Source of the DNA: an uncultured Bacilli bacterium
GTDB taxonomy: Bacteria; Bacillota_I; Bacilli_A; RF39; UBA660
Direction: 5' to 3'
Assembly: GCA_944329505.1 (NCBI GenBank)
Contig: CALVIJ010000010.1
Span: forward strand, 1-16,788
DNA length: 16,788 nucleotides
Below, one piece after another: positions 12,794-16,788 of the stretch. Each line of letters starts with the position of its first letter. The first letter of the stretch is position 1. The translations under genes and the position numbers were made by a program. Under the pieces are notes generated by a model that ran no database searches, was not told where the DNA came from, and was given only the letters and a program-made list of their open reading frames with translations.

Positions 12794-13784
12794 CCATACA
12801 ATAATTTCCTTTTTCTTGATAATACAAATTATTAAATTCCACAGATAATTCATGAGTTTTTAAAAACAAATTCTCCATCTTATCAGTTAAACCTAAAGTA
12901 CTTGTAATTGAAAGTGCAAAAGGATGTTCTGTAAAATTAAGTGATACATCATTATAATAATCTCCACCCTCAACATACTCTCCATATTTATGAGCAACCT
13001 CTACATTTTCCGTTTTAACATATTCTGAATTATATGAATTTTTCATATCATCAACCAATTTTTTAGCATTATCCACCCCAGTCAAATAATATTTATAAAC
13101 TTCTTTAATATACCCATTACCTAAAGATGGAGTTAAATTGCCAAATCTATCTGTATATTCAATTTTATAGCCTAAATGTTCCCAATATTCTTTAACTGTA
13201 TTTATCCCACCAATTTCATCTAAAATCATATCATAAGCAATATTATCACTATATCTAATAGCATACTCTAAAAGTGTTCTTAACTTATAAACCGTACCAA
13301 CTTTTTCATTTTGAATAATTCCACTACCACCAGCTGTATATTTAGAAGAATAAGTAAGTTCTTTATCTAAATCGATTTTTCCAGCATCAGCTTGTTTATA
13401 AACATAAAAAACCGTTGGTAATTTAGTAACACTAGCCGCATAATTTTTATCGTCTTCCCCTTCTCCAAAACTATAATCACTTTCTAAATCAGTATACATA
13501 AAGTCAGCATTTACACCATTATACAAATTAATTATTTCATCCCTCTTAGCAAGTAACTCTTCACTAAAATCTTCTTCCTTTAATCCCTCTTCACTCATAC
13601 AAGTCTTATAGGCTTCTGTAGTTTTTGTAATATTTTCGACAACTTCATTAAATGTTTTACCAACCTCATTGCTAAATTTACTACTAGAAAAGAAGAAATG
13701 ATAAATAACAATTCCTAAAATAATTAAGGCCAATAAAAAAATGTAAACTATTTTATTTGATTTTCTACGCTTTCTTTTTTTCAT
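12771..13784 (-). CDS. Membrane-anchored serine hydrolase of the beta-lactamase / PBP fold
   Basis: The 337-residue protein has a very basic start (MKKRKRRKSNK), one membrane helix at about 12-32, a linker, and an outer domain with penicillin-recognising enzyme motifs: SVTK with nucleophile S118 and K121, SDN at 179-181, and KYG at 266-268 where KTG or KSG is usual. This arrangement fits class A beta-lactamase-like proteins; members in this kind of organism may be cell-wall peptidases or esterases and not true beta-lactamases. I cannot place a clear Glu166 equivalent, which speaks against deacylation of beta-lactams. It is a single-gene unit with its own promoter and terminator, between the priA and mraY-tig units. 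The ribosome site (GGTG) is weak. Confidence 0.78.
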   Translation of the reverse strand: MKKRKRRKSNKIVYIFLLALIILGIVIYHFFFSSSKFSNEVGKTFNEVVENITKTTEAYKTCMSEEGLKEEDFSEELLAKRDEIINLYNGVNADFMYTDLESDYSFGEGEDDKNYAASVTKLPTVFYVYKQADAGKIDLDKELTYSSKYTAGGSGIIQNEKVGTVYKLRTLLEYAIRYSDNIAYDMILDEIGGINTVKEYWEHLGYKIEYTDRFGNLTPSLGNGYIKEVYKYYLTGVDNAKKLVDDMKNSYNSEYVKTENVEVAHKYGEYVEGGDYYNDVSLNFTEHPFALSITSTLGLTDKMENLFLKTHELSVEFNNLYYQEKGNYCMEKSRIIK

Positions 13785-13802
13785 AATACAAACACCATTT
13801 TA

Positions 13803-13831
13803 ATTATACAAACAAAATAAAATATTTTAAA
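13803..13831 (-). promoter_or_regulatory. Promoter of the serine hydrolase gene
   Basis: Minus strand TTTAAA (13826-13831), 17 bases, TATAAT (13803-13808). It lies between the tig terminator and the gene's ATG. Confidence 0.55.
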
Positions 13832-13851
13832 GTTTTTTTTAAACATTTCAC

Positions 13852-13882
13852 AAAAAAAGAAATCTTATTTCTTTAAGATTTC
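13852..13882 (-). terminator. Terminator after tig
   Basis: Minus strand GAAATCTT, an 8-base loop, AAGATTTC and seven T, an 8-bp perfect stem. The left arm encodes the final residues of trigger factor, and the stop codon runs from the loop into the right arm. Confidence 0.8.
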
Positions 13883-15118
13883 CATTGCTTTACGCATTCT
13901 CATGTCATATTTTACAATATCAAGTCCGCCAAATGCACTTAAGAACTCGTCTTCTTTCATTTGATATTTCTCAGCTAACTTCTTAGCTTCTTCCTTAGCT
14001 GCTTTATCATCAATTTCAATTTTTTCTTCTTTAGCAATTTCTTCAAGCATTAATCTATAAGTAATTCTCTTAACTGCTTCAGGTCTCATTTGATCTTTTA
14101 AAGCTGCCTCGTCAGAATTAGTAAATTGATAGAATTGCTCGATTGTAATTCCTTGCATTTTTAAATGATCAGCATATTGAGCAACCATTCTGTCTAACTC
14201 TTCATTAATCATAGCTTCTGGAATTTCTACTTTAACATCTTTAGCCGCTGCTTCTAATAAATCATCTAAATATTTATTTTCAGCTTCCATTTCTTTACGT
14301 GCTAAAATATTTTCAGAAATTTGTGCTTCTAACTCTTCTTTAGTATTAATTCCTTCCATTCCTAAATCATCAAAGAAATCTTTATCTAATTCTGGAACTT
14401 TAACTTCTTTAACTTCATGAACTGTAACTTTAAAAATAGCTTCTTTACCTTTTAAATCCTCAGCATGATAATCTTCTGGGAAAGTTACTTTAACATCTTT
14501 CTTATCTCCAGATTTAAGTCCAACTAATTGTTCCTCAAATCCTGGAATAAAAGTTCCACTACCAATTTTTAAAGAATAGTTCTCACCTTTACCACCATCA
14601 AATGCTTTATCGTCGATAAAACCTTCAAAATCGATAACAGCTATATCACCATTAGCAATCTTACCTTCTTTTAAAACATCTTCAGCATATCTTTCACGCA
14701 TATGATTGATAGCATCTTCGATTTCTTCTGCTTCAGCTTTAACTTCGTCCTTCTTAACACCTAAATCTTTATATTTACCAAGTTTTACCTCTGGTCTAGT
14801 AGTTAAAGTAAATAGGAAAACAATTTTTTCTTCATTAACATCTTTTAAAGCTATATCAGGACGAGCCACTAAATCTTTAACATCCTCCTCGTGTTCTTTA
14901 AGTAACTTTTGATAAGCTAAATCAGCTGCACTATCAGCTGCATCCATATATAAAGATTGTTTACCATATTTTTTGATAAATACATCTTTTGGAGCTTTTC
15001 CAGGTCTAAAACCATCGATTTTCGCATTTTTATTAGCTTTTTTAAATGCTTTATCTAAAGCTCCTTCCCATTCTTTTCCTTCAATTATAATTTCAATTTC
15101 CTTTTCACATTTTGCCAT
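13865..15118 (-). CDS. tig: Trigger factor (ribosome-associated chaperone)
   Basis: Trigger factor binds at the ribosome exit tunnel and helps new chains fold. The 417 residues contain the ribosome-binding signature GFRPGKAP (36-43), the peptidyl-prolyl isomerase domain at about 155-236 (NGDIAVIDFEG ... GTFIPGFEEQLVGLKSGD) and the helical C-terminal chaperone domain. The N-terminus is some 10 residues shorter than usual, because the family normally has an extra strand before this point; an in-frame stop upstream and GGAGG nine bases before the ATG show the start is right. It follows mraY by 18 bases without a terminator, so the two are cotranscribed. A terminator overlaps its stop codon. Confidence 0.96.
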   Translation of the reverse strand: MAKCEKEIEIIIEGKEWEGALDKAFKKANKNAKIDGFRPGKAPKDVFIKKYGKQSLYMDAADSAADLAYQKLLKEHEEDVKDLVARPDIALKDVNEEKIVFLFTLTTRPEVKLGKYKDLGVKKDEVKAEAEEIEDAINHMRERYAEDVLKEGKIANGDIAVIDFEGFIDDKAFDGGKGENYSLKIGSGTFIPGFEEQLVGLKSGDKKDVKVTFPEDYHAEDLKGKEAIFKVTVHEVKEVKVPELDKDFFDDLGMEGINTKEELEAQISENILARKEMEAENKYLDDLLEAAAKDVKVEIPEAMINEELDRMVAQYADHLKMQGITIEQFYQFTNSDEAALKDQMRPEAVKRITYRLMLEEIAKEEKIEIDDKAAKEEAKKLAEKYQMKEDEFLSAFGGLDIVKYDMRMRKAMEILKK

Positions 15119-15136
15119 TTCTAAATTCCTCCAATT

Positions 15137-16129
15137 CTATATCCATACACCAAAGCCGATCGCTACCATACTTAAAAGTAAACCAGCTGACCAAAATAAT
15201 CTAACGACATCCGACTCAGACCATCCTAATTTTTCAAAATGATGATGAAGCGGTGCCATCAATAACACTTTAGTGTGAAATTTACTTATTGCAATCCATT
15301 GAATAATAACACTAAGTGTTTCGATAACAAATACTCCTGCAACAATAACAAGCGTAATCTCATGGTTTGTAATAATGGCCACACTTGCAAGTGCAGCTCC
15401 CAAAGATAAAGAGCCAGTATCACCCATAAATATTTTAGCCGGATAACAGTTATAGACTAAAAATCCAACCAACGAACCAACTAAAACAAAACAGAAAATT
15501 GCAATAGATTCATTACCAGAAGCCCAATCAGCACCCCAAGTAATAAGTCCAAAAGCAAAAAATGCGATAGCTGATAATCCACCAGCAAGTCCATCAAGTC
15601 CATCTGTTATATTAACTGCATTACTACTTCCAACTAAAACAAATAGTAAAAACATTCCATAAAGCCAGCCCAAATCTAACTGGATACCTAAAGTATGAAT
15701 ATCCACAACCGGCTCGTTACCACTACTTAAAAATATATAGAAAAATACTAATGCGACAATTATTTGTAAAACTAATTTCCAAAATATACTAAGACCTTCA
15801 TTAGTATGCTTTTTAATAATCAAATAATCGTCAATATATCCAAATATAGCATAAGCAATGAAAACAAATAATACTATAAATAAGTTTGTGGAAAATTCAA
15901 TTTTCCCCGTAAGCACCAGGGCTATCATTATCAAAACCGTTGGAATGATAAAGATTATACCACCCGTTGTTGGTGTTCCGTTTTTTTTCTTATGTCTTTC
16001 TCCTAATGTGTTACTAACTTGCTGTCTAATATGTTTCTTCTTCAGCCATTTGATGGCAAAATAGCCAAAAACAACTGAGACTGAGAATCCTAACATAATC
16101 GACAGTACAGCTTTGGCTAATACTAACAT
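15137..16129 (-). CDS. mraY: Phospho-N-acetylmuramoyl-pentapeptide-transferase (MraY)
   Basis: MraY moves phospho-MurNAc-pentapeptide from UDP to undecaprenyl phosphate, giving lipid I, the first membrane step of peptidoglycan synthesis. The 330-residue multispanning protein has the family residues: ERHKKKNGTPTTGG (44-57), the DD pair D100-D101 before YLIIKK, NAVNITDGLDG (170-180), MGDTGS (235-240) and PLHHHFEKLGWSE (293-305, with HHH). Ten or so membrane helices are seen. The ATG has GGAG eight bases ahead. In most bacteria mraY lies between murF and murD in the division and cell wall cluster; here it stands alone in front of tig, so that cluster has been split. Confidence 0.97.
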   Translation of the reverse strand: MLVLAKAVLSIMLGFSVSVVFGYFAIKWLKKKHIRQQVSNTLGERHKKKNGTPTTGGIIFIIPTVLIMIALVLTGKIEFSTNLFIVLFVFIAYAIFGYIDDYLIIKKHTNEGLSIFWKLVLQIIVALVFFYIFLSSGNEPVVDIHTLGIQLDLGWLYGMFLLFVLVGSSNAVNITDGLDGLAGGLSAIAFFAFGLITWGADWASGNESIAIFCFVLVGSLVGFLVYNCYPAKIFMGDTGSLSLGAALASVAIITNHEITLVIVAGVFVIETLSVIIQWIAISKFHTKVLLMAPLHHHFEKLGWSESDVVRLFWSAGLLLSMVAIGFGVWI

Positions 16130-16151
16130 ATCCTCATCTCCAAGTAGTACA

Positions 16152-16157
16152 ATTATA
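16152..16157 (-). promoter_or_regulatory. -10 element of the mraY-tig promoter (extended)
   Basis: Minus strand TGG-TATAAT, about 22 bases before the mraY ATG. The -35 region (TGTACA at 18 bases) is weak. There is no terminator between the HAD gene and mraY, so read-through from upstream is possible. Confidence 0.5.
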
Positions 16158-16187
16158 CCATTTTTTCATATAATTTGTACATAGTAT

Positions 16188-16679
16188 TTAAAACATTTCT
16201 ATAAGTTCATCCAGCTTGCATATAACTGGAAATCCTTTTCCATCCATATCTAAATCAAACCTGACACCTATACCTCCAGCTTCTTTCCACTCACGTAAAT
16301 TTTCTGGATAATCATCAACTAAAATAGCATCCTTAACCTTAACCATTTTAGTCTTCGATATTTTTTTAGGTACAGGAATAATCGTCACATCTTCCAAATG
16401 TTCTCTAATTAATTTTACTTTTAACTCAGCTTCCTTTAAAGACACTACATGTGTCAAAATAAACACGTTGAATCTTGAGCAATCTATAATTTTTTGAATA
16501 CAATTAAATGCATCATTTATCTCTGTAGATTCTTCTAAAACCCCACACCAATCCAAATTTTTAAAAAATTGATAATAACTCTCATAATCTCTGTTTATCT
16601 TCTCTTCTTCAGCCATTTTATATGATACCTCGATAGAATTATAAATAACCCCATCAAAATCGATATATAAATTCTTCAT
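16188..16679 (-). CDS. HAD-superfamily 5'-nucleotidase-like hydrolase
   Basis: A 163-residue protein with HAD motifs: YIDFDGVIYNS (nucleophile D7, acid D9), T76 in FILTHV, a lysine-rich stretch KKISKTK (105-111) and VDDYPENLREWKEAGGIGVRF with D122-D123. The last motif is very like the deoxyribonucleotidase (NT5C) family, so hydrolysis of nucleoside monophosphates is likely, but the substrate is not proved. A longer frame begins at 16736, but its first 19 residues cover the promoter; the ATG at 16677-16679 with GAAAGGG ahead is preferred. No terminator is seen after the stop, so mraY may receive read-through. Confidence 0.8.
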   Translation of the reverse strand: MKNLYIDFDGVIYNSIEVSYKMAEEEKINRDYESYYQFFKNLDWCGVLEESTEINDAFNCIQKIIDCSRFNVFILTHVVSLKEAELKVKLIREHLEDVTIIPVPKKISKTKMVKVKDAILVDDYPENLREWKEAGGIGVRFDLDMDGKGFPVICKLDELIEMF

Positions 16680-16713
16680 AATAAAACCCTTTCTAAGAAA
16701 AAAAGGGACTAAG

Positions 16714-16742
16714 ATTATAATACCTTTAAAGTTCACACTAAA
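16714..16742 (-). promoter_or_regulatory. Promoter of the HAD nucleotidase gene
   Basis: Minus strand TTTAGT (16737-16742), 17 bases, TATAAT (16714-16719). The -10 is perfect; the -35 is weak. The last ~45 bases of the window hold nothing else that I can name. Confidence 0.45.
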
Positions 16743-16788
16743 TAAAAAGAGCCATAATATGGTAAAATTTATTTAGAAAGAATTTTGG

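Noticed and set aside
16680..16736. 19-residue N-terminal extension of the HAD protein
   Set aside because: It covers the TATAAT promoter and the ribosome site of the downstream ATG, and the HAD fold begins only at MKNLYIDFDG.

Overview
The window is AT-rich (roughly 30% GC by eye) and comes from a bacterium with a Bacillota/Mycoplasmatota-like gene set. Features pointing that way are strong AGGAGG-type ribosome sites, extended -10 promoters, compact rho-independent terminators and TATAAT/TTGACA-type promoters. A TGA stop is used once and tryptophan is read from TGG, so the code is standard and not that of Mycoplasma. MraY shows that peptidoglycan precursors are made. An uncultured gut Bacilli lineage with a reduced genome is a reasonable guess, but the genus cannot be named from this sequence. 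Nearly every gene lies on the minus strand; only two tiny ORFs are on the plus strand.

Layout, left to right. 1-1951: tex, an RNA-binding protein, running off the left edge. 2058-3272: a Y-family DNA polymerase (dinB) with a candidate LexA box in its promoter. 3298-4046: two tandem copies of an approximately 380-bp cassette, each with a plus-strand promoter, a 25- or 27-codon hydrophobic peptide behind a hairpin-flanked ribosome site, and a convergent minus-strand promoter and terminator that predict a ~110-nt antisense RNA. 4052-8150: the run ruvA-ruvB-queA-miaA with yqeG behind it on its own promoter. This covers Holliday junction branch migration, two tRNA anticodon-loop modifications and a HAD phosphatase. 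8151-8546: a gene-poor stretch with a possible decayed small gene. 8547-12694: priA-fmt followed by two membrane proteins of unknown function. 12771-13784: a membrane-anchored serine hydrolase of the beta-lactamase fold. 13865-16129: mraY-tig. 16188-16679: a HAD-family nucleotidase-like protein.

The most interesting part is 3298-4046. The outer parts of the two cassettes are almost identical: 75 nt with 2 differences on the left and 84 nt with none on the right. The peptide and part of the untranslated RNA have diverged. In each copy the start of the predicted mRNA is complementary to its own 3' region, and the matching segments differ between copies in a way that keeps the pairing. This looks like a duplicated type I toxin-antitoxin locus with a fold-back mRNA, each copy having its own specificity. 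The peptides do not resemble a family I can name. The function is inferred and not demonstrated.

Most remaining genes are housekeeping. Several predicted starts are corrected here because the longest ORF begins with a GTG that is part of the ribosome site itself (dinB, yqeG, miaA, ruvA).
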